A DNA stretch of 45,471 nt from Candidatus Saganbacteria bacterium (GCA_016939335.1 JAFGHC010000040.1:1-45471); one strand, 5' to 3'; positions 7,131 to 15,940 are shown, numbered from the stretch's first letter. The notes: a model not told the origin generated them from the sequence alone. Translations and numbers: made by a program.

Positions 7131-8002
7131 GTTAGAGACGATTGTACCATGATTTTCAACTCGGGCTCAAGCCGGACTTTGCAGCGCTTCTTGACGGAAT
7201 TCTGCATCCGCGTCATCAGCTTAATGACGTCACGGGCGCGCGCTTCGCCCAGATTGACGATGAAATTGGCGTGCTTGGCCGAGACCTGGGCGTCACCGAC
7301 CCGCACCCCCTTGCAGCCGGCCTCTTCCAGCAGCCGGCCGGCGAATTTCCCTTTGGGATTTTTGAAAATACTGCCGGCGTTCGGACAGCCGAGCGGCTGG
7401 CTGGCTTTTCTTCTGGCCAGGAACCCTTTGAACCGGCCTTTGATCCGGCGCGGCCGCCCCCGCCGCAAGCGGAAAACCACCTCGGCCACGATGTAGCGTC
7501 CGTTTTGCAGGTTGCTTTTACGGTAGCCAAAACCGAGTTGCCCCTTTTTTAAGACCGAGAGTTCGCCGTGCCGGTCAAGCACTTTGATCCGGTCGATGTA
7601 GCGGCCAAGCTCTTTTCCCCAGGCCCCCGCGTTCATGACCGCCGCCCCCCCCACCGTGCCGGGGATCCCCGCCAGGAATTCCAGGCCGGTCAGGCCGCGG
7701 CCGGCCAGCGACTTGAGCAGTTTCGAGAGCGGCAGTCCGGCGCCGGCCTGCACCACACTCCCCCGCACGGTGAGCCGGTCAAGCCCGCCGGCCAGTTTAA
7801 TGACCAGGCCATGGAAGCCCTTGTCCAGCGCCAGCAGGTTGGTCCCCGCCCCCATCACCGCGAGCGGCAGTCGGTTGCCGGCGGCAAAGACCAGCAGCCG
7901 GCGTAATTCTTCGATCGTGCCCGGCACGGAAAAATAATCGGCCGGCCCGCCGATGCGGAAAGACGTGTGTTTCTTCAGCGATTCATTACGCAGGATTTTC
8001 AT
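7127..8002 (-). CDS. murB: UDP-N-acetylenolpyruvoylglucosamine reductase
   Basis: The 291-residue flavoenzyme reduces UDP-GlcNAc-enolpyruvate to UDP-MurNAc in the cytoplasm. The FAD-binding domain starts with TSFRIGGPADYF (13-24), followed by GAGTNLL, GIPGTVGGAAVMNAG and GSIFKNP. It has the compact C-terminal layout of the type II MurB found in Bacillus and Thermotoga. It overlaps murC by 17 bases and the transketolase N-half by 4. Confidence 0.96.
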   Translation of the reverse strand: MKILRNESLKKHTSFRIGGPADYFSVPGTIEELRRLLVFAAGNRLPLAVMGAGTNLLALDKGFHGLVIKLAGGLDRLTVRGSVVQAGAGLPLSKLLKSLAGRGLTGLEFLAGIPGTVGGAAVMNAGAWGKELGRYIDRIKVLDRHGELSVLKKGQLGFGYRKSNLQNGRYIVAEVVFRLRRGRPRRIKGRFKGFLARRKASQPLGCPNAGSIFKNPKGKFAGRLLEEAGCKGVRVGDAQVSAKHANFIVNLGEARARDVIKLMTRMQNSVKKRCKVRLEPELKIMVQSSLT

Positions 8003-9380
8003 GCTTCATCTTCAGCCGCGCCAGCAGTTCTTTGCCGACGGTATAAATATCGCCCGCCCCCAGCGTCAGGACGATGTCGCCCGGCTTCAGTTCTTTGATC
8101 AGGCGCTCGGCGATCTGTTCTTTTTTCGGCAGGTACCGGGTCTTTTCCCGGTCAAGCAGTTCGGCGATCGTCCGGCCGGAAACGCCCGGGAGCGGCGTTT
8201 CCGATGCGGCGTAAACGTCGGTGATGATGACACGGTCGGCGTCGCCGAACGCCCCGGCGAACTGCTCCTTGAGGATCATCGTCCGGGTGTAGCGGTGGGG
8301 CTGGAAGACGCAGATGATCCGCCGTTCCGGCCAGCCCGAACGGGCCGCCTTGAGCGTGGCGCTGATCTCGGTCGGGTGATGGGCGTAATCGTCGATCAGC
8401 AGCACGCCGTTCTGCTCGCCTACCGTCGAGAAGCGGCGCCGCGCCCCGACAAAGGTGCGCAGCGCGCCGGCCACCGTCACAAAATCAAGGCCGAACTCAA
8501 CACTGACGGCGAAGACCGCCAGGCTGTTCAGGATATTCTGCCGGCCGGGGACGGAGAGCTCGACCGCGCCAAGCTCCTGGCCGCGGCGCGTCAGCACGTA
8601 GCGCGAGCTGAAGCCGGCGAAGGAGAGTTCCCTGGCGCCATATTCCATTTCGGGCGCCAGGCCGTAAGTGATGAAGCGCCGTCCCCCCTTACCGATCAGC
8701 CGCTGGTTGTTCGGGTCGCTGCCGTCGATCACGACCAGGCCGCCGGCCGGCAGGCAGGCCATGAACCGCTCAAAGGTCGAGAGCAGTTCGTCCATCCCGC
8801 CGAAGTGCTCCATATGGTCAGCCTCGATATTGGTGACCACCTCAAGCGTCGGCGAGTAGTAGAGAAAAGAACTGTCCGACTCGTCGGCTTCGGCCACCAG
8901 ATAGTTGCCGCCGCCCAGCCGGGCGTTGCCGCCCTCGTAGTCCATGTCGCAGCCGATCAGATAAGTCGGGTCCAGCCTGGCCGCTTCCAGCACGCGGGCG
9001 GTCATGGCGGTGGTCGTTGTTTTGCCGTGCGTGCCGGCCACGGCCACCCGGTGCTTTGAGCGCGACATGATCCAGGCCAGCACCTCGGCCCGTTTGACGA
9101 TCCTGATCCCCTTGGCCGCCGCTTCGGCCAGTTCGGGATTGTCCGCCCTGACCGCCGAGGAATAGACCAGAAGATCGGCGTCGCGCACCTGCGAGCTCCC
9201 GTGGCCGATAAAAATGCGGACGCCGAGGTCTTTCAGCCGGATCGTGTTGACCCCTTCTTTCTGGTCGGAGCCGCTGACCTTAAAGCCCATCTCCAGCAGC
9301 ACTTTGGCGATCCCCGACATGCCGCAGCCGCCAATGCCGACCAGGTGGACATTCTTCATTCTTTCCAGATCAAGGTCCAT
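7986..9380 (-). CDS. murC: UDP-N-acetylmuramate--L-alanine ligase
   Basis: The 464-residue ATP-dependent ligase adds L-Ala to UDP-MurNAc. It has the N-terminal Rossmann domain (HLVGIGGCGMSGIA, 12-25), the Mur-ligase P-loop GTHGKTTT (116-123), the central NIEADHMEHFGG motif and the C-terminal DDYAHHPTEI motif specific to MurC. Length is normal. The ATG at 9380 is kept; an internal Met at residue 8 is an alternative. It overlaps murG by 11 bases. Confidence 0.96.
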   Translation of the reverse strand: MDLDLERMKNVHLVGIGGCGMSGIAKVLLEMGFKVSGSDQKEGVNTIRLKDLGVRIFIGHGSSQVRDADLLVYSSAVRADNPELAEAAAKGIRIVKRAEVLAWIMSRSKHRVAVAGTHGKTTTTAMTARVLEAARLDPTYLIGCDMDYEGGNARLGGGNYLVAEADESDSSFLYYSPTLEVVTNIEADHMEHFGGMDELLSTFERFMACLPAGGLVVIDGSDPNNQRLIGKGGRRFITYGLAPEMEYGARELSFAGFSSRYVLTRRGQELGAVELSVPGRQNILNSLAVFAVSVEFGLDFVTVAGALRTFVGARRRFSTVGEQNGVLLIDDYAHHPTEISATLKAARSGWPERRIICVFQPHRYTRTMILKEQFAGAFGDADRVIITDVYAASETPLPGVSGRTIAELLDREKTRYLPKKEQIAERLIKELKPGDIVLTLGAGDIYTVGKELLARLKMKHENPA

Positions 9381-10437
9381 TTGCTTCCTTCAGGTCGGAC
9401 AGGATCAGTCCGATGATCTCGCTGGCCGCCTCCGGCCGCCCCAGCCGCCGGGCGGCCGCCGCCATGGCCGGCAAGTCGAGGTTATCGCTCCCCGCCAGCG
9501 CCGCGAATTTTTCCGGCGTGAACTCGTCATTCTCGACGCACAAGCCGGCGCCGGCCGCCGCGATCGCCCGGGCGTTCAGTTCCTGATGTCCGGCGGCGGA
9601 AAAAGGGAACGGCACAAGGACCATCGGCAGGCCCCGGGCGGTGAATTCGGCGATCGCGGTCGCGCCGGCCCGGCTGACCGCCAGATCAGCCGCCGCCAGC
9701 ATTTCCCCTACATTATACAGATAATTGACCTTGCGATAAAACGGATATTGGGCGCCCTTGAGGGCGGCGTCGACCAGTTCCGCGTCACGATTGCCGACCA
9801 CATGAATTATTTTGATCTCACTGGATAATTTCGGCAAAGCGGCGACGACTGCCTGATTAATGCTCCGCGCCCCCTGGCTTCCTCCCATGATAAGAACGAC
9901 ACGGTCGCCGGGCGCAAAGCCGAGCCGGCGCCGGCTGGCGTCCCGGTCGGCGGACAAGATCTCGCGGCGCACCGGATTGCCGGTCAGCACGCCCGGCAGA
10001 TACCGTTCCGAGCCGGGAAAAGAGAGAAAGGTCCGCCTGGCCCAGCGGACGCACAAACGGTTGGTGAAACCGGGGAGCAGGTTCTGTTCGTGCAGGTAGA
10101 TCGGGACCGCGAGCAGTTTCGCCGCCGCCACCGCCGGCAGACTGGCGCAGCCCCCCGTGGAAATCAGCGCCTGCGGGGCGAACCGGCGCAGCCGCCGCCA
10201 GGCCTGGAAAAAAGCGAACAGCAAAACAACTGACGGACGGCGCCGCGCGCTGATCAGCTCGAGCGGATAGCCGGCGCGCGGCACCAGTTCGCGCTCCAAC
10301 CCTTCACGGCCGCCAAGGAACAGCAGCTCGGCCCGCGGCAACCGGCTTTTCAGTTCGTCGGCCAGCGCCAGGCCCGGGTAAATGTGCCCGCCGGTGCCGC
10401 CGCAGACCAGCGCAAAGCGCAAATTATCCCTGCTCAT
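9370..10437 (-). CDS. murG: undecaprenyl-PP-MurNAc-pentapeptide GlcNAc transferase
   Basis: This GT28 glycosyltransferase (355 residues) makes lipid II at the inner membrane face. The N-terminus has the GGTGGHIYPGLALA motif (residues 13-26), and the C-terminal half carries GGSQGARSIN and SRAGATAIAEF. The frame stays open to 10722, but the ATG at 10437 is the correct start: it immediately precedes the GGTGGH domain, overlaps the ftsW stop as ATGA, and the extra upstream residues are a low-complexity shadow of ftsW. Confidence 0.96.
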   Translation of the reverse strand: MSRDNLRFALVCGGTGGHIYPGLALADELKSRLPRAELLFLGGREGLERELVPRAGYPLELISARRRPSVVLLFAFFQAWRRLRRFAPQALISTGGCASLPAVAAAKLLAVPIYLHEQNLLPGFTNRLCVRWARRTFLSFPGSERYLPGVLTGNPVRREILSADRDASRRRLGFAPGDRVVLIMGGSQGARSINQAVVAALPKLSSEIKIIHVVGNRDAELVDAALKGAQYPFYRKVNYLYNVGEMLAAADLAVSRAGATAIAEFTARGLPMVLVPFPFSAAGHQELNARAIAAAGAGLCVENDEFTPEKFAALAGSDNLDLPAMAAAARRLGRPEAASEIIGLILSDLKEANGP

Positions 10438-11522
10438 GGCCGCCGCGAGATATTGAGGACGACGCCGGCCGCGAACAAGTTGATCACGGTCGCCGTGCCG
10501 CCGTAGCTGATGAACGGGAGCGGGATGCCGGTCGTCGGGACCAGGCCGATCACTACCATGATATTGAGCAGGGCTTGGACCGTCAGCCAGGAGACCAGGC
10601 CGAGCGCCAGCAGGTTCTTGAAAGGATCGGCGGCCGCCAGCGCGATCATCAGGCCGCGGTACGCCAGCAGGCAAAAAAGGGCCACGATTATCACTCCCCC
10701 GACGAAACCGAGCTCCTCGCACAAAATGGCGAAAATAAAATCGGTGAATTGCTGCGGCAGGTAAAAATATTTCTGGCGCGAAGCGCCCAGGCCGAGGCCA
10801 AAGAGGCCGCCCGAACCGACCGCCAGCAGCGATTGGATGATCTGGAAGCCGCTCCCCTGCGGGTCCTTCCAGGGATCGAGATAGGCCAGCAAACGGCGCA
10901 GCCGGTAGGCGCTGGAAAGGGAGAGCGCCAGCAGGCTGGCGAGTCCCAGGCCGGCGAGCACCCCGCTCTGCCGCCAGTCAGCCCCTGCGACAAAAAGCAT
11001 GACGAAAGCGGTCAGCGAAATCGTCAGCGCCGTGCCCAGATCGGGCTGTTTAATGATCAGCGCGGCGATCAACCCCGTCAGCAAGACCGGCGGGAGAAAA
11101 CCGCGGAAGAGATCGCCCAGTTTCTCCCGGCTGGCCGCCAGGTAGACGGCCAGGAAGAGCACCAGCGTGAATTTGATGAGTTCAGAAGGCTGGAACGACA
11201 AGATGCCGAGCTCGATCCAGCGCGAGGCGCCCAGCACTTTCCGGCCGACGCCCGGCAGATAAATAATGACCAGCAGCAGCACGGAAACGAGGAAGATCAG
11301 GCCGGAACGTTTCTTCAGCACTGCCAGATCAAGACGGCAAGCGAAGCAGAGCGCCGCCAGGCCGAGGGCCAGATAAAATATCTGCCGCTTGATGAAATAA
11401 AAGCTGTCGCCCAGCCGCAACGCCAGGGTCGGGCTGGCCGAAAAGACCATGATCGTGCCGACGGCGGAAAGGGCCAGCACGGCAAACAGGAAAATATAGT
11501 CTAAACTTTTAGGCTTTGGCAT
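10434..11522 (-). CDS. ftsW: SEDS glycosyltransferase FtsW
   Basis: The 362-residue protein has about ten membrane helices and polymerises lipid II at the division septum. Family marks include FQPSELIKFTLVLFLA, the loop LLAYLDPWKDPQGSGFQ and the C-terminal GIPLPFISYGGT. I call it FtsW rather than RodA because it sits between murD and murG in the standard dcw order, while a second SEDS gene (19607-20845) is the RodA type. It overlaps murD by 22 bases. No ftsI transpeptidase partner is in the window. Confidence 0.95.
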   Translation of the reverse strand: MPKPKSLDYIFLFAVLALSAVGTIMVFSASPTLALRLGDSFYFIKRQIFYLALGLAALCFACRLDLAVLKKRSGLIFLVSVLLLVIIYLPGVGRKVLGASRWIELGILSFQPSELIKFTLVLFLAVYLAASREKLGDLFRGFLPPVLLTGLIAALIIKQPDLGTALTISLTAFVMLFVAGADWRQSGVLAGLGLASLLALSLSSAYRLRRLLAYLDPWKDPQGSGFQIIQSLLAVGSGGLFGLGLGASRQKYFYLPQQFTDFIFAILCEELGFVGGVIIVALFCLLAYRGLMIALAAADPFKNLLALGLVSWLTVQALLNIMVVIGLVPTTGIPLPFISYGGTATVINLFAAGVVLNISRRP

Positions 11523-12790
11523 AGCTGCTTGAAAACCGTCCCCCGCTCCTCATAATCCCTGAACATATCAAAACTGGCGCAGGCCGGTGAAAAGAGCACG
11601 ACATCGCCGCGCCCGGCCAGCAAAAAAGCATTTTTCACGGCGTCGGGCAGCGAGGCCCCGGCCCGGTAAATCTCCTCGCAGCCGGCCGCCTTGAGCGCCG
11701 CCTCAAAGCGGGGCGCCGCCTCGCCGATCAGCACGACCGCCTTGACCCCGCGCCTGACGTCGCGGGCCAGCTCGTCCAAACTGACCCCTTTGTCCCGCCC
11801 GCCCAGGATCAGCACAATCCCCCGCCCCCGGAAAGTTTCGAGCGCCACCCGCGTCGAATCGGGGTTGGTCCCTTTCGAATCGTTGTAAAATTCGACGCCG
11901 GCCACCGTGGTGACGTATTCGATCCGGTGCTCGACCCCCGGAAAAGCGCGCAGCACCTCGGCCGCCGTTTCCCTGCTCACGCCGCAGAGATAAGCGGCCT
12001 GAGCGGCGGCCAGCGCGTTTTCCAGGTTATGCCGGCCGGGGATCTTGATCTGGTCAGGCGCCAGGGTGACGATCCCCGGCCTGGAGCGGGAGAACGGCAC
12101 CAGCTTCGCCTTGGCCTTTTTGACCATTTCCGCTACCGCCCGGTCGGCCTGGTTGTAGACCAGCCAATCGTCACCGGTCTGGTTCCGGAACAGACGCGCC
12201 TTCTGGGCGATATATTCCCGCATGGTATGGTGGCGCTCCAGATGATCGGGCTGGATGTTAAGTATCACGCCGATCTTCGGGCGGAAGCTCTCGCACGCCT
12301 CAAGCTGGTAGCTGCTGACCTCCACCACCAGGTAATCGAGGCCGGTCTCGTCGACATCGATCAGCGGCCGGCCGATATTGCCGGCCACGACAGCCGGCTT
12401 GCCGGCCGCCTTCAGCAATTCGCCGATCAGCGTGGCGGTGGTCGTTTTGCCGTTCGTTCCGGTCACGGCAATGATCGGTTTGGTGATAAAACGGAAAGCC
12501 AATTCGATCTCGGCAATGACGGGGATGTCCCTCTCCCGCGCGGCCGCCAGCACCGGCAGATCGAGATGGACTCCCGGGCTGACCACGATCAAATCGTCAC
12601 CTTCAATTATGCCCAAGGAGTGCCCGCCCAGCTCGATCTCCAGCCCCAGGCCGTTAAAAACCGAAACATCGGCCCGCGGGTCGCTGTCGGTCAGGCGCAC
12701 GCTGGCCCCCAGGGCAAGCAGTTTTTTGGCGGCCGCGGTCCCGCTCCTCCCCGCGCCGAAGACCGTGACTTTTTTGCCCTTCAAATCCAT
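11501..12790 (-). CDS. murD: UDP-N-acetylmuramoylalanine--D-glutamate ligase
   Basis: The ligase (429 residues from this start) adds D-Glu to UDP-MurNAc-L-Ala. It shows FGAGRSGTAAAKKL (11-24), the P-loop GTNGKTTT (111-118), LNIQPDHLERH and the C-terminal NDSKGTNPDSTRVAL motif diagnostic for MurD. The frame is open to 12844, but the start at 12790 (MDLKGKKVTVFGAG) fits the family and gives a 10-base overlap with mraY; the extra 18 residues are a shadow of mraY. Confidence 0.96.
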   Translation of the reverse strand: MDLKGKKVTVFGAGRSGTAAAKKLLALGASVRLTDSDPRADVSVFNGLGLEIELGGHSLGIIEGDDLIVVSPGVHLDLPVLAAARERDIPVIAEIELAFRFITKPIIAVTGTNGKTTTATLIGELLKAAGKPAVVAGNIGRPLIDVDETGLDYLVVEVSSYQLEACESFRPKIGVILNIQPDHLERHHTMREYIAQKARLFRNQTGDDWLVYNQADRAVAEMVKKAKAKLVPFSRSRPGIVTLAPDQIKIPGRHNLENALAAAQAAYLCGVSRETAAEVLRAFPGVEHRIEYVTTVAGVEFYNDSKGTNPDSTRVALETFRGRGIVLILGGRDKGVSLDELARDVRRGVKAVVLIGEAAPRFEAALKAAGCEEIYRAGASLPDAVKNAFLLAGRGDVVLFSPACASFDMFRDYEERGTVFKQLCQSLKV

Positions 12791-13734
12791 AAGCCCACGA
12801 TCCCAAAAACGATTCCCGCCGCCCAAAAGCCGGCCACGACCCATTGTTCCTTGACCCCCATCAGTTCAAAGGTGTGATGCAGCGGGGTCATTTTAAAGAC
12901 GCGGCGCTTGAAGAACTTATAAGCGGTCACCTGAATGATCACCGACAAAGCCTCGATCACGAAGACGCCGCCGATCACTACCAGCCGCAATTCCTGGTGG
13001 ACCAGGCAGGCAAGGCCCGCCAAAGCCGCCCCCAGCGGCAGCGAGCCGGCATCGCCCATAAAGAGCGCGGCCCGGGGAAAATTGTAACAGAGAAAAGCGA
13101 GGACCGCCCCGGCCGCCGTCAGGGAAAAAGCCGCCGCATTGGAAATGTGCAGAAAAAAGAAGGCCAGCGCTCCCAGGAACAGGAAGGCCAGCCCGGCCGT
13201 TCCCGCCAGCAGGCCGTTCAGGCCGTCGGTCAGGTTGGCCGCGTTGGCGAAACCGACGACAAAAAAGATGACCAGGAGCTGGTAGAGGTACGGATTGCCA
13301 AACCGGAGCCAGGCGAGCGGGCCGTCAAGCGAGAGGTTATAACCGAGAAAAGTAAGATAGGCCGCGAAGAAGCCGGCCGCCAGGACTTGCAGCACGATCT
13401 TTTCCCAGAAAGTCAGCCCCAGGCTCCGGCGCCGGAAGATCTTCAGCAGATCATCGGCCAGGCCGATGGCGGCAAAGGCGGCCAGCAGCAGCAGCAAGGC
13501 CAGATAGGCCGGCTGCAGTTCGACGTCGATCAGGATCAGCGTAAAAACAACGATCGTCAGCAGGAAACCGAGCCCGCCCATCGTCGGCGTGCCGGCCTTG
13601 GCGCCGTGCGCCGGCGGGCCCTCGGCCCGCACCGGCTGTCCGAGCCTAAAAAGCTTAAGGCCTCCGAGCAAAGGGAAAGTCAGGGCCAGGGAAACGATCG
13701 CCGCGGCAAAAAATATAAAGATCAAGCTGCTCAC
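12781..13734 (-). CDS. mraY: phospho-N-acetylmuramoyl-pentapeptide-transferase
   Basis: The 317-residue integral membrane enzyme makes lipid I. It has about ten helices, the GTPTMGGLGF motif (about 48-57), GLADDLLKI with the catalytic DD pair, NLTDGLNGLLAG and the C-terminal PLHHTFELMG motif. The start is GTG at 13734. There is no Shine-Dalgarno, and a -10 box ends exactly 6 bases upstream, suggesting a leaderless message. It heads the 13-gene operon; murE, murF and ftsI, usually upstream, are absent and the operon starts just after a terminator. Confidence 0.95.
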   Translation of the reverse strand: MSSLIFIFFAAAIVSLALTFPLLGGLKLFRLGQPVRAEGPPAHGAKAGTPTMGGLGFLLTIVVFTLILIDVELQPAYLALLLLLAAFAAIGLADDLLKIFRRRSLGLTFWEKIVLQVLAAGFFAAYLTFLGYNLSLDGPLAWLRFGNPYLYQLLVIFFVVGFANAANLTDGLNGLLAGTAGLAFLFLGALAFFFLHISNAAAFSLTAAGAVLAFLCYNFPRAALFMGDAGSLPLGAALAGLACLVHQELRLVVIGGVFVIEALSVIIQVTAYKFFKRRVFKMTPLHHTFELMGVKEQWVVAGFWAAGIVFGIVGLWI

Positions 13735-13740
13735 CCGTCA

Positions 13741-13769
13741 ATTTTACAATATTTTAGGAAGGGGCGCAA
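13741..13769 (-). promoter_or_regulatory. predicted mraY operon promoter (leaderless)
   Basis: TTGCGC (13769-13764) is followed after 17 bases by TAAAAT (13746-13741). The 6 bases after it lead directly to the GTG start at 13734, so transcription would begin at the start codon. The -35 box is weak, the -10 good. Confidence 0.5.
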
Positions 13770-13787
13770 ACGGGCCAGAAAAAAAAT

Positions 13788-13817
13788 AAGCCTCCCGTGA
13801 GCGCTCACGGGAGGCTT
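13788..13817 (-). terminator. perfect-palindrome rho-independent terminator
   Basis: A 30-base perfect palindrome (arms AAGCCTCCCGTGAGC) lies 20 bases after the stop of the outer-membrane-like gene. On the minus strand it is followed by TTATTTTTTTT, a T-tract, so it ends that transcript and insulates the mraY operon. Confidence 0.88.
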
Positions 13818-13837
13818 TATTTTATTAAAAACAACGA

Positions 13838-14359
13838 TCAGAGATAGAGTCGGCCGCCAGAATATATCTGCCCGGCATTCGCCCCAGCGAACCAGGTGGT
13901 CGCGCCGTTGGCTGAAGTCAGCGAAAAAGCGGTCAGATCAGCAAACAGCGACAGATTGGGCGCGAACACGTATTCAGCGCCGACCAGGACTGTGATCGTG
14001 GTGGTACCGCTACCGGCCGAATTGTACAGGACCGCCGGCCCCCAATAAGTCGACAGGCCGTTAGAAATCTTGCTCAAGGGGATATTCCCCCTGGCGAGGA
14101 GGGTCAGGGTAGTCGTATTGGCAGCGTTGGCGATCGTGCCGCCAACGTCTAAACTCCAGCCCCCCATGCCAAAATGGGCCGCCGGGCAGCCGACCGATGT
14201 CAGGGTCACCCCGGTCAATCCCATCAAGCTGGCGCCTGAGGAAGTGGTCGTACTGGTGGTGTCGGCCGTAACTTTTTTAGCCGGCGTGACTGTAGCGGCC
14301 AATGAAGCAACCGACATGACCAAGACTAAAAGTAACGTTAAAAATGCAGTTCTCTTCAT
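13838..14359 (-). CDS. predicted small outer-membrane beta-barrel protein
   Basis: The 173-residue protein starts with a Sec signal peptide (MKRTAFLTLLLVLVMSVASLA, cleavage likely after the LAA near residue 22). It continues with alternating polar/hydrophobic strands rich in Gly, Thr and Ser (GGWSLDVGGTIANAA, TITVLVGAEYVFAPNLSLFAD), like OmpX/OmpW-type barrels. It has no Cys. A consensus promoter and the Shine-Dalgarno GGAGGTGA precede the ATG, and a strong terminator follows, so it is a monocistronic, probably well-expressed gene. Exact family not recognised. Confidence 0.7.
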   Translation of the reverse strand: MKRTAFLTLLLVLVMSVASLAATVTPAKKVTADTTSTTTSSGASLMGLTGVTLTSVGCPAAHFGMGGWSLDVGGTIANAANTTTLTLLARGNIPLSKISNGLSTYWGPAVLYNSAGSGTTTITVLVGAEYVFAPNLSLFADLTAFSLTSANGATTWFAGANAGQIYSGGRLYL

Positions 14360-14385
14360 TATTTCACCTCCTTCTCTTGCGAGGC

Positions 14386-14414
14386 ATTATATAACCAAAT
14401 TAAAATATAATCAA
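14386..14414 (-). promoter_or_regulatory. promoter of the outer-membrane protein gene
   Basis: TTGATT (14414-14409), 17-base spacer, TATAAT (14391-14386). The leader of about 20-25 bases contains GGAGGTGA (14371-14364) at good distance from the ATG. This is a conventional promoter plus ribosome site, unlike the leaderless units nearby. Confidence 0.75.
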
Positions 14415-14421
14415 GCAGCGG

Positions 14422-15036
14422 TCAGAACCTGTACTCGCCGGCCAAACCGGCGCCGGTGCTGCTGCTCCCCTGCGAGACCGTGACCATGATCTCGCCTTTC
14501 ACGTTCAGTTTATCGGTGGCCGCGTAAGCCGCCCCGCCGCTCAAGACCAGGCTGGTGCCCGTGGTGGTCGAAGTCCCGCCGCCCGGCAAGCTGGCCGCCA
14601 CGCTGGAATAATTGAGCCCGACCACGCCGCCGGGGGTCCATTTGTCGTCCAGTTTCCGGCTCAAGACGACGCCGCCGGTCAGGCTGACCGTTTGCAAAGA
14701 ATTCTGGTTGAAATAACCAAAGTCGCCCAGCCAGGCGAGATCGCACGGCAAGTCAGCCGATACTTTTTGCCACAGCCCTTTGGCTCCCAAGCCCAGCCAG
14801 CTCGAGGAAGAACCGGACGCCGATTGCACCGCCAGGCGGCCGTAACCGTCAACGTCAGGAGTAAAACCGTAGCTTAACCTGGCAGCGATCTCCGTCGCCC
14901 CGGCGGACGGGAGGACAAAAGCGCCGGTCAGCGAAACTTTGCCGGCGCCCAGGCCGTCCGCCGTCATGAAAAACAAGGCGTGCGCGCCGCTCGCCACCGC
15001 CGCGGCAAGCGCGCCCGCGATCAAAATCCTTTTCAT
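14422..15036 (-). CDS. predicted outer-membrane beta-barrel protein
   Basis: The 204-residue protein has a signal peptide (MKRILIAGALAAAVASGAHA, about 20 residues) and strands such as ARLSYGFTPDVDGYGRLAV. It ends in GLAGEYRF; a C-terminal Phe is the usual BAM-recognition residue of barrels. The frame is open to 15276, but the ATG at 15036 gives the signal peptide, with AGGGGAAG just upstream. It starts 1 base after the stop of the channel-like gene, so the two are cotranscribed. Family not recognised; the architecture resembles the neighbouring 173-residue protein. Confidence 0.7.
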   Translation of the reverse strand: MKRILIAGALAAAVASGAHALFFMTADGLGAGKVSLTGAFVLPSAGATEIAARLSYGFTPDVDGYGRLAVQSASGSSSSWLGLGAKGLWQKVSADLPCDLAWLGDFGYFNQNSLQTVSLTGGVVLSRKLDDKWTPGGVVGLNYSSVAASLPGGGTSTTTGTSLVLSGGAAYAATDKLNVKGEIMVTVSQGSSSTGAGLAGEYRF

Positions 15037-15037
15037 T

Positions 15038-15691
15038 TCACTTCCCCTTGAAAATACCGTAGAGAAAATCGGCCGCCATGTCCTTGCAGCCCAGCCCGAA
15101 GGCGATCGCCGCCGCCAACCCCACCGTGCCAAGCAGGATGTCCAGTTTGGCCAGGATCTCTCCCGGCTTGAGCCCCAGCTGGGCCAGCACCGCCAAAAAG
15201 GTGAAGAGGACCACGACATAATAAATGAAACGGGCGAGCGCTTTGCCGCCCGGCACGCCGCAATTGAGCAGCACAACCTTCACCAGGCCGGAAAAGAACG
15301 CGGCAAAAAACAGGCCCAGGCCGAGCACCAGCGCCGCCATCAGCGCCAGCCCGAGATAAATCATGACCTTGGTCATTACCGGTTCGATCTTCAGGCCGGA
15401 CAGCCCGCCGACCGCCAGCACCGTCAGCAAAATGATGGCCCAGAAAACCCCGTCGCCCAGCAGTTCGGACAAGCCCTTCTTGACCTCCCCCTTTTCCAGC
15501 AGCTGGTTGAACTTGACCGTCTTGGCCCACTGGTCAAGCCGGGCCAGTTTGAGAATATAAGCAACAATGAAGGCCCCCAGCCGGGCAAGCAGAAAACCGA
15601 GCAGGATCACGATCAGCGCGGCCAGTAAATTAAGCAGCGGCAGGGAAACTTGGTTCCAGGCGGAGACGAGCGGAACGGTCAGGCTATCCAT
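15038..15691 (-). CDS. membrane protein with mechanosensitive-channel-type TM helices
   Basis: The 217-residue protein has four to five membrane helices. The first (LLNLLAALIVILLGFLLARL) and the end (AIAFGLGCKDMAADFLYGIFKG) resemble the conserved TM-helix repeat (PF05552) of MscS-related proteins, in which helix, small-residue loop and GxxxKxxAxxFLxG occur. The beta domain of true MscS is missing, so I call it channel-like only. It lies 16 bases after secG and 1 base before an outer-membrane protein gene. Confidence 0.65.
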   Translation of the reverse strand: MDSLTVPLVSAWNQVSLPLLNLLAALIVILLGFLLARLGAFIVAYILKLARLDQWAKTVKFNQLLEKGEVKKGLSELLGDGVFWAIILLTVLAVGGLSGLKIEPVMTKVMIYLGLALMAALVLGLGLFFAAFFSGLVKVVLLNCGVPGGKALARFIYYVVVLFTFLAVLAQLGLKPGEILAKLDILLGTVGLAAAIAFGLGCKDMAADFLYGIFKGK

Positions 15692-15707
15692 AACACCACT
15701 CCTTTTT

Positions 15708-15935
15708 TCAAGCCTTCAAGATCGCCAGAATGACCGACAGTGACATAAAAACGATCGCCAGCCCCCAGGTGATCCGGTCAAGCCCTTCCTCCAGCCCCTT
15801 GGGCGTGCCAAAAAGCTTGGCCGAGCCGCCGATGCCGCCCAGCCCCTCCCCCTTGGCCGCGTGCAGCAGAACGGCCACGATCAGCAGGAGTGCGGACAAG
15901 AACTGCAAAGCCAGCAATAATCCTCTCATAACCAC
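15708..15935 (-). CDS. secG: preprotein translocase subunit SecG
   Basis: This 75-residue protein has two membrane helices (about 3-24 and 53-74). They flank the conserved loop with GEGLGGIGG and KLFGTPKG, the SecG signature. It assists SecYE in export across the inner membrane. The start is GTG 15935 or ATG 15929; a -10 box ends 5 bases before the GTG, so the message is nearly leaderless either way. Confidence 0.9.
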   Translation of the reverse strand: MVMRGLLLALQFLSALLLIVAVLLHAAKGEGLGGIGGSAKLFGTPKGLEEGLDRITWGLAIVFMSLSVILAILKA

Positions 15936-15940
15936 CCCAT

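Noticed and set aside
10438-10722. Extra 95 N-terminal codons of the murG frame
   Set aside because: They overlap ftsW and are Arg/Gly-rich shadow; the ATG at 10437 is directly before the GGTGGH domain.
13788-13817. Could the palindrome be an attenuator of mraY?
   Set aside because: It follows the stop of the outer-membrane gene by 20 bases with a T-tract on that strand, and the predicted mraY promoter lies downstream of it, so it acts as a normal terminator.
15038-15691. Calling the channel-like protein a full MscS channel
   Set aside because: The cytoplasmic beta domain of MscS is missing; only the TM-helix motif is present.
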